Source: Verrucomicrobiia bacterium
Lineage (GTDB): Bacteria; Verrucomicrobiota; Verrucomicrobiia; Limisphaerales; UBA11358
Direction of reading: 5' to 3'
DNA: 49,273 nucleotides
Assembly (NCBI GenBank): GCA_025451535.1
Contig: JANWKE010000173.1
Location: forward strand, 1-49,273
Below, in pieces: positions 16,826 through 24,242 of the stretch. Numbering within the stretch: position 1 is the first letter of the stretch; every line of letters starts with the position of its first letter. A model generated the notes under the pieces. It worked only from the letters and a program-made list of their open reading frames with translations, did no database searches and was not told where the DNA came from. A program made the position numbers and the translations under genes.

Positions 16826-17452
16826 ATGGCTGACGAACCAAAAAAGAAAGCGCCCGTAAAGAAAGAGGCCAAACCCGCCGCCGAAAAAGTGGCAGCGAAG
16901 GAAACTGCCCCGGCCGAAAAAGGTGCCAGGCCGGCCGAGGACAAGGCGCCTAAGAAAGCGGCGCCAGGTGCTGAAGCACCGGCGACAGGAGAAACGCCCG
17001 CCGCCGCCGCCGCCACGCCGGCCGCCGGTTCTGCGCCGAGTGCCGCTGAGCTTTTGGGTGAGGATGCTGCGGCCAAGAAAATCATCAAGGCCAAGCACGC
17101 CAAGAATATTGTCACCGGCGTGGCCAATATTCTGGCTACGTTCAACAACACCCAGGTCACCATTACGGACCTGCACGGCAATCTCATTGGCTGGTCGAGT
17201 GCCGGGCGCGTTGGTTTCAAGGGGTCGCGCAAAAGCACGGCTTACGCCGCGCAGCAGGTCGCCCAGGACGCAGCCCGCCAGGCGATGGCGCATGGCATGA
17301 AGGAAATTGAAGTGCGTGTCAAAGGCCCGGGTTCTGGCCGGGAATCAGCCATTCGCGCATTGCAGGCCATCGGCCTGGAAATCAGCGCTATAAAAGATGT
17401 AACACCGGTTCCGCATAACGGTTGTCGCCCCCGTAAGAAGCGTCGCGTGTAA
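16826..17452 (+). CDS. rpsK: 30S ribosomal protein S11 with long N-terminal extension
   Basis: S11 forms part of the mRNA exit platform. The conserved domain begins near residue 85 ([19 protein letters not shown]) and contains [33 protein letters not shown] and the C-terminal [18 protein letters not shown]. From ATG 16826 the protein has 208 residues against about 130 normally. The extra 80 residues are almost only Lys, Ala, Pro and Glu, with no predicted fold. A TTG at 16814 would add four residues. The extension has the codon phase and composition of real coding sequence and resembles tails on L3 and L17. Confidence 0.94.
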   Translation: MADEPKKKAPVKKEAKPAAEKVAAKETAPAEKGARPAEDKAPKKAAPGAEAPATGETPAAAAATPAAGSAPSAAELLGEDAAAKKIIKAKHAKNIVTGVANILATFNNTQVTITDLHGNLIGWSSAGRVGFKGSRKSTAYAAQQVAQDAARQAMAHGMKEIEVRVKGPGSGRESAIRALQAIGLEISAIKDVTPVPHNGCRPRKKRRV

Positions 17453-17480
17453 AATCGCAAACCGAAAACCGCAAATTATA
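17453..17480 (+). repeat. Tandem heptamers before rpsD
   Basis: AATCGCA, AACCGAA, AACCGCA and AATTATA run in 7-base register from the base after the rpsK stop to 17480. rpsD starts nine bases later with no Shine-Dalgarno motif. The unit differs in sequence from other spacers but keeps the same period. Confidence 0.55.
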
Positions 17481-17488
17481 AAATTCCT

Positions 17489-18097
17489 ATGGCTCGTTAT
17501 ACCGGTCCTCGCGTTCGCATCAGCCGCCGTTTCGGGACGCCTATTTTTGGCCCATCGAAGTATTTGGAACGCCGCAATTATGGCCCCGGCGTTCATGGTC
17601 CGAAGTCGCGGCGCAAGCATACCGATTACGGTCTGGGGCTGATCGAGAAGCAAAAATTGCGTTATTACTATGGTTTGCTGGAACGCCAGTTTCGCGGGGT
17701 TTACGAGAAGGCTCTGAAACGCCGCGGCGTGACCGGCGAGCAGATGCTGCAAATTTTGGAAACACGTCTGGACAATGTCGTTTTTCATCTCGGGTTTGCG
17801 ACCACGCGTGCCGCCGCGCGCCAGATGGTTTCGCATGGACACGTTCTGGTGAACGGCCGCAAGGTGAACGTGCCGTCCTACGGCCTCAAGGTGAATGATG
17901 CCATTGAGGTGAAAAATTCAAACGTGTCGCGCCAGCTGGCGACAAAGAATCTGGAAATGGCCACGAGCCGCGCCGTGCCGGATTGGCTCTCGTTGAGCAA
18001 GGAAGAGTTCAAAGGCACGGTCATGCGGATTCCGACCCGTGATGAGATTCAACCGATTGCCAATGAGCAGGCGGTTGTCGAATTTTATTCCCGCTAA
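17489..18097 (+). CDS. rpsD: 30S ribosomal protein S4, zinc-free form
   Basis: S4 nucleates 30S assembly and controls fidelity; in E. coli it represses the alpha operon. The 202-residue product starts MARYTGPRVRISRRFG, lacks the N-terminal zinc cysteines, and has RYYYGLLERQFRGVYEKA, the S4 RNA-binding domain LETRLDNVVFHLGFATTRAAARQMVSHGHVLVNG and the C-terminal QAVVEFYSR. Length is normal. rpoA follows after a 90-base structured spacer. Confidence 0.96.
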   Translation: MARYTGPRVRISRRFGTPIFGPSKYLERRNYGPGVHGPKSRRKHTDYGLGLIEKQKLRYYYGLLERQFRGVYEKALKRRGVTGEQMLQILETRLDNVVFHLGFATTRAAARQMVSHGHVLVNGRKVNVPSYGLKVNDAIEVKNSNVSRQLATKNLEMATSRAVPDWLSLSKEEFKGTVMRIPTRDEIQPIANEQAVVEFYSR

Positions 18098-18112
18098 ACA
18101 GTAACCAAGTTG

Positions 18113-18176
18113 AACAATTATACGGGCTTTGCCGGTTGCGGGAATAAATCGCCGGTGAAGCCAGATTAAAATTGTT
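18113..18176 (+). promoter_or_regulatory. Structured leader hairpin upstream of rpoA
   Basis: AACAATT (18113-18119) pairs with AATTGTT (18170-18176). Inside, GGCTTTGCCGG (18125-18135) pairs with CCGGTGAAGCC (18152-18162), leaving a small TG/TG internal loop. A GAAAGGA Shine-Dalgarno motif follows at once (18177-18183) before ATG 18188. The strong two-part stem next to the ribosome site suggests translational control or an RNA processing site between rpsD and rpoA. Confidence 0.55.
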
Positions 18177-18187
18177 GAAAGGAAAAT

Positions 18188-19204
18188 ATGCCAGTACGTC
18201 TCGGACGTTTTGAAATGCCGAAACGGTTGCAGAAGGACGACGCGACCGCCACGGAAACCTACGCCAAATTCGTCGCCGACCCCTTTGAGACCGGTTACGG
18301 CCACACCATCGGCAACTCGCTGCGCCGCGTGTTGTTGTCCTCGCTCGAAGGCGCGGCCATCACGTCGATGAAGGTGGATGGTGCCATGCACGAGTTTGCC
18401 ACAATCGACGGAGTGGTGGAGGATGTGACGGACATCGTTTTGAATCTGAAGAAGATCAAATTCAAGGCCCACACCCGTGATCCTCAGACGTTGTTGCTGT
18501 CCGCGAACAAGGAAGGCGCGGTGACCGCCGGGGACATTCAGCTCAACCAGAATGTCGAATTGGTCAATCCCGACCAGCATATCTGCACGCTGGATAAAAA
18601 GAAGAAGTTTGAGATGGAGCTGGAGCTCAAAATCGGGCGCGGCTTTTGCCCGAGCGACGAAAATAAAAAGCCCGGCCAGCCCATCGGCGTCGTCGCGATT
18701 GATTCACTGTTCTCACCGGTGTCCCGCGTGCGTTACGCCGTGGAAGCCGCGCGCGTCGGCAATCGTACGGATTACGACCGGCTGGTTGTGGAGATTTGGA
18801 CCGATGGACGCATTTCGCCCGATGACGCATTGACGCAGGCGTCGGCGATTCTCGCGCACCATCTGGACGTTTTTGTGGGTTATGACAAGAACGCCGTCGA
18901 ATTTGAAGAAGCGGAATCGAAGCAGGATGACGAGAAGGCGAAACTTAAGAAACTGCTCAACATGAGTGTCAATGAAATCGAGTTGAGTGTTCGCGCGGCG
19001 AATTGCCTGAACAACGCGAACATCACCACCGTCGGTCAGTTGGCGATGAAGACCGAGCAGGAGATGCTCAAATACCGCAACTTCGGCAAGAAATCGTTGA
19101 ATGAAATCAAAGACAAACTCCAGGCTTTGGGTCTGTCCCTGGGCATGAACTTTGAAGCGGGTCTGCTCGATACGCCGCCCAAGGAAGCCCCGGAGAATAA
19201 TTAA
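18188..19204 (+). CDS. rpoA: RNA polymerase alpha subunit
   Basis: Alpha dimerises to start RNA polymerase assembly and its C-terminal domain binds UP elements and activators. The 338-residue product has the N-terminal DPFETGYGHTIGNSLRRVLLSS, then GAAITSMKVDGAMHEFATIDGV, and a linker. The C-terminal domain reads VNEIELSVRAANCLNNANI with TVGQLAMKTEQEMLKYRNFGKKSLNEIK; the DNA-contacting Arg of SVRAANCL is present. It has a clear Shine-Dalgarno sequence, unlike most genes upstream. Length is slightly above E. coli (329). Confidence 0.97.
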   Translation: MPVRLGRFEMPKRLQKDDATATETYAKFVADPFETGYGHTIGNSLRRVLLSSLEGAAITSMKVDGAMHEFATIDGVVEDVTDIVLNLKKIKFKAHTRDPQTLLLSANKEGAVTAGDIQLNQNVELVNPDQHICTLDKKKKFEMELELKIGRGFCPSDENKKPGQPIGVVAIDSLFSPVSRVRYAVEAARVGNRTDYDRLVVEIWTDGRISPDDALTQASAILAHHLDVFVGYDKNAVEFEEAESKQDDEKAKLKKLLNMSVNEIELSVRAANCLNNANITTVGQLAMKTEQEMLKYRNFGKKSLNEIKDKLQALGLSLGMNFEAGLLDTPPKEAPENN

Positions 19205-19212
19205 GCGTTCCT

Positions 19213-19731
19213 ATGCGACATTTAAAGCACACGGCCAAACTGGGTCGCACCTCCGAGCATCGCAACGCGATGCTCGCGAACCTGGTTTGCAGCCTCATCA
19301 AGCACAAACGCGTGACGACAACCCTGGCGAAAGCCAAGGCGGCGCGGCCGGTGGCTGAAAAAATAATCACGCTCGGCAAGCGCGACACCCTTCAGGCCCG
19401 TCGTTTGGTTACAGCGCGTTTGCGAACGCATGGACCGACGATTCAATTGACCAAAGACGAGCGTCGCAAATGGCGTCAAAACGAAGACGTGTTGAGGATT
19501 CTTTTTGAAGAAATCGCACCCTCGTTCAAAGAGCGCAACGGCGGTTACACCCGCATCGTCAAGATGGAGCAGCGTACGGGCGATGCCGCCCAGCGTGCGA
19601 TTCTGGAATGGGTGGATTATACTCCCGCCACTCCGGAGTCGGCGGAAGCCGCTCCGGCCGGGGAAAGCAAACCTGCGGAAACCAGGCCGGCGGAGACAAA
19701 GCCGGCGGAGACTAAAACCGAGAAGAAGTAA
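19213..19731 (+). CDS. rplQ: 50S ribosomal protein L17 with repeated C-terminal tail
   Basis: L17 lies near the exit tunnel of the 50S subunit. The 172-residue product has MRHLKHTAKLGRTSEHRNAM, VCSLIKHKRVTTTLAKAKAARPVAEK and a C-terminal family part GYTRIVKMEQRTGDAAQRAILEWVDY. A tail of about 35 residues follows with four PAET-type repeats ending KTEKK, similar to the L3 tail. The gene closes the ribosomal operon; a strong terminator lies 20 bases downstream. Confidence 0.96.
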   Translation: MRHLKHTAKLGRTSEHRNAMLANLVCSLIKHKRVTTTLAKAKAARPVAEKIITLGKRDTLQARRLVTARLRTHGPTIQLTKDERRKWRQNEDVLRILFEEIAPSFKERNGGYTRIVKMEQRTGDAAQRAILEWVDYTPATPESAEAAPAGESKPAETRPAETKPAETKTEKK

Positions 19732-19750
19732 ATCGGTCGAGTTTTTTCGC

Positions 19751-19780
19751 AGCCCGCTCGCTTGAGCGGGCTTTTTGTTT
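19751..19780 (+). terminator. Intrinsic terminator of the ribosomal operon
   Basis: AGCCCGCTC (19751-19759) pairs perfectly with GAGCGGGCT (19764-19772) over a GCTT loop, followed by TTTTGTTT. Nine G/C-rich pairs with a T tract make this one of the clearest terminators in the window. Confidence 0.92.
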
Positions 19781-19791
19781 CGTCCGCGGAA

Positions 19792-20061
19792 TCACTGCAG
19801 CCACAGATAAACCAGGCTGGCCGTGACCAGGATTGCAATTATCCACCAGAACCAGTGGATGCCGCGGGGAGTGATTCGCCTCCCCTCAAATTCGCGCTGG
19901 ACAAAATCATCGTAGTCAAAATCCTCATCCGGCAGGTTAAGGTTGTCAGAACGCGCCTGTTCAGACCAGCCGGTCCTTTCATCCGAGCCGCATTCCGGGC
20001 AGGCTTGGGCGCCTGGAGGAACTTCCGCGCCGCAGTTGGGGCAGATGTCCGGCGGCATCAC
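19792..20061 (-). CDS. Zinc-ribbon protein with C-terminal membrane helix
   Basis: The 89-residue product starts MMPPDICPNCGAEVPPGAQ and has two CxxC knuckles (CPNCG and CPECG), which form a zinc ribbon. A linker rich in Asp follows (DEDFDYDDFVQREFEG), then one transmembrane helix, FWWIIAILVTASLVYLWL, at the very end. It is therefore a tail-anchored protein with a cytoplasmic zinc ribbon. The start overlaps the stop of the upstream acetyltransferase gene (ATGA type), so the two are co-translated. No specific function can be given. Confidence 0.8.
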   Translation of the reverse strand: MMPPDICPNCGAEVPPGAQACPECGSDERTGWSEQARSDNLNLPDEDFDYDDFVQREFEGRRITPRGIHWFWWIIAILVTASLVYLWLQ

Positions 20062-20648
20062 CCTCCCACGCCGGCATATTCCTCGTCAGTTTTCAGTTCC
20101 AGTCCCATCAAAATGTAATCGTGGGAAATGGCCTGCATATCCTTGACGTAATCTTCCAGCCGCAAAAGCTGGCTGAAACCGAGGATGGCGAACATTTTGA
20201 CGGCCGTTTCCTGTTCACCGATAAATTCAGCTTCAACGCGTTCCAGGCCAGCGCCACGTGCAATGTCAATGATTTCACCCACCAACGCCCGCGCCAGGCC
20301 ACGCCCCCGAAATTCCGGGTGCACCAGCACGCTCACGCGGCCAATGTGCCGCCTCCAGCCGCCGAGTTGTTGGTGCAATGTGGCATCGCCGACGATTTTG
20401 CCGCCGATCAACGCGACGAGCGGCAGGTTGCGGCCGTAATCAATGTTCCGGCACCAGTCATGGATGACCTCGAGGTCGGTGACGCGGTGCTTGATGAACA
20501 TCCGCTCCGGTTCGGGGATGCCGAGAAAGAGTTTGTGAAAATCCTTTTCGTCGTTGCGGCGCAACGGACGCAACGTCGCCTTCTTCCCGTCCTTGAGCGT
20601 GACGACTTTGGGAAACTTCTGCAGTTCAAGTTCAATTTTGAATGACAT
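20058..20648 (-). CDS. GNAT family N-acetyltransferase
   Basis: GNAT enzymes move an acetyl group from acetyl-CoA to an amine. The acetyl-CoA motif A is clear: VSVLVHPEFRGRGLARALV (R-G-R-G-L-A loop). The N-terminus contains KKATLRPLRRNDEKDFHKLF, usual for the first strand and helix. I start at ATG 20648, which has GAAAGGAAG just upstream; an in-frame start 12 codons earlier lacks such a site. The product has 196 residues. The substrate is unknown. It overlaps the zinc-ribbon gene by four bases. Confidence 0.85.
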   Translation of the reverse strand: MSFKIELELQKFPKVVTLKDGKKATLRPLRRNDEKDFHKLFLGIPEPERMFIKHRVTDLEVIHDWCRNIDYGRNLPLVALIGGKIVGDATLHQQLGGWRRHIGRVSVLVHPEFRGRGLARALVGEIIDIARGAGLERVEAEFIGEQETAVKMFAILGFSQLLRLEDYVKDMQAISHDYILMGLELKTDEEYAGVGG

Positions 20649-20711
20649 GAGCTTCCTTTCTATTTCTGTTGCACTTTGCTGCAAACGCCGCGCGTCCGCA
20701 ACCTAATCTTG

Positions 20712-21452
20712 TCAAAGCCGGACCGACCGGCCGGCGAGGCCGTCGGGAGGGGTCGGCCAATTCCCGTCCGCGGCCGTCGGATCAAAGCTCCAGCGAGCCG
20801 ACAACGCATGAATTTGTTCAACGTTGGCTGTGGCATATTCCTCCGTGGTAGCGTCGTCCATTCCTGCATCTTCGCCGTAGCTGAAGCATTTCATATTCAA
20901 TTCGATTTCAGCGATGGATTTGACCCCTTGATTCCACACCGTTTCATTTATCCAGGCGTAGGCGCGCTTCACGGCGCCATTTTCCACGCGTGCCCAGGCA
21001 TGATGATGTAAAAGGGGGTCGGCCATAAAGAATTGAACCTCACCCGCCACACGGCTCAGTCGAATTAAAAAATGAAAGCAGAGATCCACGTCATTACCCG
21101 GATGCGGCAGTCCGGAACCGGTGACAACTATCCAATCATTCACCGGGGCCCCAATGAAAAAGTCGTGCCCGCCGGCGATGCCTTCCGACCATGGGCAGGG
21201 TGCGGGATAACTGAGGCCCAATGCAGCCTGAACGGCCTTGGGATTGGACGAATGGATGGCCAGCCAAAGGGTGGGATGGCAAGCAAAGCTCGAGCCCGCC
21301 GAAGACAATATACCAGAGGCCTGGGCTCTTCGCTTCACCGCGCGCGCACGGTGATGCAGGACAATCATTCCTAAAAAAATGACCCCGCCCACGCTCAGGG
21401 CCAGCAAATGCAGGGCGAACAGCATCAACGGAACCGTGTCCACTGGATTCAC
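20712..21452 (-). CDS. Membrane-anchored protein of unknown function
   Basis: The 246-residue product begins with one hydrophobic helix (about residues 8-33, VPLMLFALHLLALSVGG and on) followed by a basic stop HHRARAVKRR. The rest is soluble and without any motif I recognise. It contains GGHDFFIGAPVNDWIVVTGSGLPHPG, a LLHHHAWARV segment and near the end ALSARWSFDPTAADG. The regular secondary-structure-like pattern, lack of frameshifts and length support a real gene. The gene lies 63 bases upstream of the GNAT gene on the same strand. Confidence 0.75.
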   Translation of the reverse strand: MNPVDTVPLMLFALHLLALSVGGVIFLGMIVLHHRARAVKRRAQASGILSSAGSSFACHPTLWLAIHSSNPKAVQAALGLSYPAPCPWSEGIAGGHDFFIGAPVNDWIVVTGSGLPHPGNDVDLCFHFLIRLSRVAGEVQFFMADPLLHHHAWARVENGAVKRAYAWINETVWNQGVKSIAEIELNMKCFSYGEDAGMDDATTEEYATANVEQIHALSARWSFDPTAADGNWPTPPDGLAGRSVRL

Positions 21453-21546
21453 AAGGCGAATTTACGCCCGCTGGGCAGACGTTCAAACAATAATTGTCAG
21501 GATTATGCCAAGCGATGACCATGCGAATACCATGCGCTGAGGATCG

Positions 21547-21582
21547 AATAAAGGCCGGCAGGCGACTTTCGCCGCCCGCCGG
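21547..21582 (-). terminator. Terminator after the PEP-CTERM gene cluster
   Basis: Read on the minus strand, CCGGCGGGCG (21582-21573) pairs with CGCCTGCCGG (21564-21555) with one G·T pair, loop of eight bases, followed by CCTTTATT. The T tract is short, so strength is uncertain. It sits 30 bases after the stop of the last PEP-CTERM gene. Confidence 0.6.
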
Positions 21583-21611
21583 TTTGTCCATTTGCGAGGT
21601 GTTTCAGTTCA

Positions 21612-22214
21612 CTAGGCTGTCTGTCGCCGCTTCATCGACAGCAGCACCGTCCCGCCCGCCAGAATAGCCAATGCCACGGTCCCCGGCTCAGGGACATCAC
21701 TGATAATATTGTATTGGATCACCACTCCTGCCAGGGTGGAACCGGGCGCACCTGCGGGTGGGATGTAGGTGGCGCCGTTGTTTCCCTCAGGACCCACCTC
21801 GGGTATGAAAATCGGACTGATTAACTGTGCTGGTAATCCGGTGTCCGCTGGAGAGTCTGCCGGATCTGTTGCCGAAACGTCCGAATAGAATATAATTTGG
21901 GTTAAGTTGATGCCCGTTGGGTTCCAGAATCGGACAATGTCGGAATTTTGACCTCCCGTTGAAGGATTCCCCGGCTCAGTCAGCACGACATCTCCGGTTA
22001 GAATCGGAAGTGGCAGTGTGTAAACCAGGACGGGACCAGACACTCCGCCGGAGGGATCCGGTTGCAGGACTCCCGGTGAAATAGGAGGAGCGGATGAGGG
22101 TCCGCTTGAATTGCCGAACTCGTCGAAGGTATAGATCAATTGGGCAAATGACGAAGCCGCCGTAATCACATACACGCAACTGAAGACAAACAGGGTTTTA
22201 ATTGAAGATTTCAT
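21612..22214 (-). CDS. PEP-CTERM secreted protein, paralogue 3
   Basis: The 200-residue product has a Sec signal peptide (MKSSIKTLFVFSCVYVITAASSFA), a mature part with YTFDEFGNSSGP, GVLQPDPSGGV and YSDVSATDPADSPADTGLP, and a C-terminal sorting signal: DVPEPGTVALAILAGG, a hydrophobic helix and the basic end MKRRQTA. The PEP-CTERM signal is cut and anchored by exosortase. It is the last of three tandem copies and has a strong Shine-Dalgarno sequence (AAAGGAAAT). It differs from the other two by a few insertions. Role in the envelope or matrix is unknown. Confidence 0.9.
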   Translation of the reverse strand: MKSSIKTLFVFSCVYVITAASSFAQLIYTFDEFGNSSGPSSAPPISPGVLQPDPSGGVSGPVLVYTLPLPILTGDVVLTEPGNPSTGGQNSDIVRFWNPTGINLTQIIFYSDVSATDPADSPADTGLPAQLISPIFIPEVGPEGNNGATYIPPAGAPGSTLAGVVIQYNIISDVPEPGTVALAILAGGTVLLSMKRRQTA

Positions 22215-22258
22215 GATAATTTCCTTTTTCTTTTGTTTAGTTTGGTTTGGGGCAGGCT

Positions 22259-22861
22259 TTATCGAACACTGGCCTGGCGCCGGCGCTTCAGGGCGAACAG
22301 CAGCAGTCCGGCACCCACGATGGCCAACGCCAAAGTGTCCGGCTCAGGGACATCACTGATGATGTTATACTGCAGGCCCACCGTACCCGGGATGGTGCCT
22401 TGTGCTCCGCCGGGGGTATAGATGGCGCCATTATTGCCCTCCGGGCCTATCTCATTTATGTAAATAGGGTTGGTAGGAGCGATGATTAACTGAACAGGCA
22501 GTCCCGTATCCGCAGGAGAATCAGCCGGATCTGCCGCCGAAACATCCGAATAGAAAATAATCTGACTTTGCGGAGCGCCAGTCGGATCCCAAAATCGGAC
22601 AACGTCAGAATACGGTCCTGGTGCAGGTTGCCCCGGTTCCATCAACGCCACATCTCCGGTCACGACTGGAAACGCTAAATTGTAAACCAGGACGAGGCCA
22701 GGCAGTCCGCCTGAGGGATCTGGTTGTAGCACACCCGGCGAAATGCCAGGCCCGGAGGAGTTGCCGAACTCGTCGAAGGTATAGATTTGAGCAAAGGACG
22801 AGGCGGTGGTAATTGCGTAGGCGCAGGCGAGGGTAAACAGGATTTTGATTGAAGGTTTCAT
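22259..22861 (-). CDS. PEP-CTERM secreted protein, paralogue 2
   Basis: Same layout as its neighbours in 200 residues: signal peptide (MKPSIKILFTLACAYAITTASSFA), mature domain with FDEFGNSSGPGISPGVLQPD, DVVRFWDPTG, IIFYSDVSAADPADSPADTG and EIGPEGNNGAIYTPGG. It ends with a DVPEPDTLALAIVGAG helix and KRRRQASVR. GAAAGGAAATCACC precedes the ATG. Spacers of 44 bases downstream and 92 upstream separate it from its paralogues, consistent with tandem gene duplication. No exosortase gene lies in the window. Confidence 0.9.
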   Translation of the reverse strand: MKPSIKILFTLACAYAITTASSFAQIYTFDEFGNSSGPGISPGVLQPDPSGGLPGLVLVYNLAFPVVTGDVALMEPGQPAPGPYSDVVRFWDPTGAPQSQIIFYSDVSAADPADSPADTGLPVQLIIAPTNPIYINEIGPEGNNGAIYTPGGAQGTIPGTVGLQYNIISDVPEPDTLALAIVGAGLLLFALKRRRQASVR

Positions 22862-22953
22862 GGTGATTTCCTTTCGTTTTGTAGGTTTGATTGGTTGGAT
22901 TGGCGCGGTGGCATTACACCACCAGCCGGTTTTTATGTTGGTTAAACGTATTA

Positions 22954-23547
22954 TCAGACATTGGTTGGATAGCGCCTCTTAAGTGTGAACAGCAGCAGTC
23001 CGGTACTCAAAATAGTCAGTGCCAACGTGTCCGGCTCGGGCACATCGCTGATGATGTTGTATTGCAAACCGACTGCGCCCGGGAGGGAGCCCGGACCGCC
23101 AGCGGGCGGAGTATAGAGGGCGCCATTATTGCCCTCCGGGCCGACTTCGTTGATGAAGACAGGGTTTATTAAGTTTACCGGAAGTCCAGTATCCGCAGGA
23201 GAGTCCGCCGGGTCCGTCGTTGAAAAGTCCGAATAGAAGATTACTTGAGTGGCATTGACGCCCGTTGGGTTCCAGAACCGGACGACATCCGAAAACTGGC
23301 CATTGGCCGGAGAACCCGGCTCCAGAAGCACGACATCTCCGGTTATGGCCGCAAATGGCAGTGTATAAACCAGCACCGGAGCAGGCACCACTCCTCCCGA
23401 CGGGTCCGGTTGCAGAACTCCCGGCGTAATCCCCGGTCCGGTGGAATTGCCAAACTCGTCGAAGGTGTAGATCTGGGCAAACAACGAAGCGGTTGTAATC
23501 GCGTACGCGCAGCCGAGGGCAAACAGGGTTTTGGTTGAAGGTTTCAT
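22954..23547 (-). CDS. PEP-CTERM secreted protein, paralogue 1
   Basis: The first of the three copies on the minus strand, 197 residues. It has signal peptide MKPSTKTLFALGCAYAITT with ASLFA, mature motifs FDEFGNSTGPGITPGVLQPD, GDVVLLEPGSP, DVVRFWNPTGVNATQ and VGPEGNNGALYTPPAGGP. The sorting signal is DVPEPDTLALTILSTGLLL followed by KRRYPTNV. AAGGAAGT precedes the ATG. The promoter probably lies in the 347-base upstream gap, but I see no clear one. Confidence 0.9.
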   Translation of the reverse strand: MKPSTKTLFALGCAYAITTASLFAQIYTFDEFGNSTGPGITPGVLQPDPSGGVVPAPVLVYTLPFAAITGDVVLLEPGSPANGQFSDVVRFWNPTGVNATQVIFYSDFSTTDPADSPADTGLPVNLINPVFINEVGPEGNNGALYTPPAGGPGSLPGAVGLQYNIISDVPEPDTLALTILSTGLLLFTLKRRYPTNV

Positions 23548-23894
23548 GGTAACTTCCTTTCTTTGTTTTTTGGTTTTGATTTCGCACCGCCGGCACCGTC
23601 AACTTCCCGGGAAATAAGTTTCCCATCAGTCTAACGTCCATCGTTCTGAGTGGTCGTGATGAAAGCCGCCTACCCTTGGCACGCAACCCCGCTTTGGCCT
23701 GCACCGCGACTTTTGGGTGCTTATCCCCGATTTAACCCCGGCAGGAACTCAATTACAAGCTATAGTTATTCACAGGTTTAGTAATACTGAAACGTAGCCA
23801 GAGAATCTTCGTTCCCAGAAAGTTGCAGAATTCGTCGGAAAGTTATTCACACGGCTGGCGATACGACCAGCCCTGGTGGGTGTGAATGGATGAT
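23548..23894. other. Intergenic gap of 347 bases with two DnaA-box-like sites
   Basis: No convincing gene is present. TTATTCACA occurs at 23766-23774 and again at 23843-23851, both matching the broad DnaA-box pattern TTWTNCACA. The gap lies between cutA and the PEP-CTERM genes, both on the minus strand, and should hold the PEP-CTERM promoter. The boxes may be chance or may link expression to DnaA. Confidence 0.35.
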
Positions 23895-24242
23895 TCAGGG
23901 TGTCGGAGCATACTCGCGGCGCGTGTTCAGATTCAGCCATCGGAGGTAGCGTTGACTGCCTGCGAGCAAAGGTAGAACGAGGAATTCCGGCGTGTCGTAA
24001 GGATGTCTGGCGAGAACCAATTTTTCCAGGGCGGGCAGGCTGGACTTCCGTGTTTTTAAAACCAGCAAAACCTCCGCACCCGATTCGATTTTTCTCCGCC
24101 ACCAGTAGTGCGATTCGATTTTGGGGAGAAGGTTTGCGCAGGCAATCAATCGCGCCTGCAACGCCGCCCTGGCCAGCAAGCGGGCGGTTTTCAAATCCGG
24201 TGCCGTGACCAGAACGATATTGAACTTTCCGGCGGATTTCAT
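23895..24242 (-). CDS. cutA: CutA-type divalent cation tolerance protein
   Basis: CutA proteins are small trimeric PII-like folds linked to metal tolerance. From ATG 24242 the product has 115 residues. It has KFNIVLVTAPDLKTARLLARAAL, then ARLIACANLLPKIESHYWWRRKIESGAEVLLVLKTR and ARHPYDTPEFLVLPLLAGSQRYLRWL, all typical of the family. A GTG start at 24281 would add 13 non-family residues and has little support. It is a single gene with no close partner. The exact biochemical role of the family is not settled. Confidence 0.92.
   Translation of the reverse strand: MKSAGKFNIVLVTAPDLKTARLLARAALQARLIACANLLPKIESHYWWRRKIESGAEVLLVLKTRKSSLPALEKLVLARHPYDTPEFLVLPLLAGSQRYLRWLNLNTRREYAPTP

Noticed and set aside
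21612-23547. CRISPR-like or satellite repeat
   Set aside because: The repeated unit is about 690 bases and is a full gene with signal peptide and sorting signal; it is gene duplication.
23770-24102. Minus-strand frame overlapping cutA
   Set aside because: cutA is strongly supported in another frame; this one has no motif and extends into the intergenic gap.
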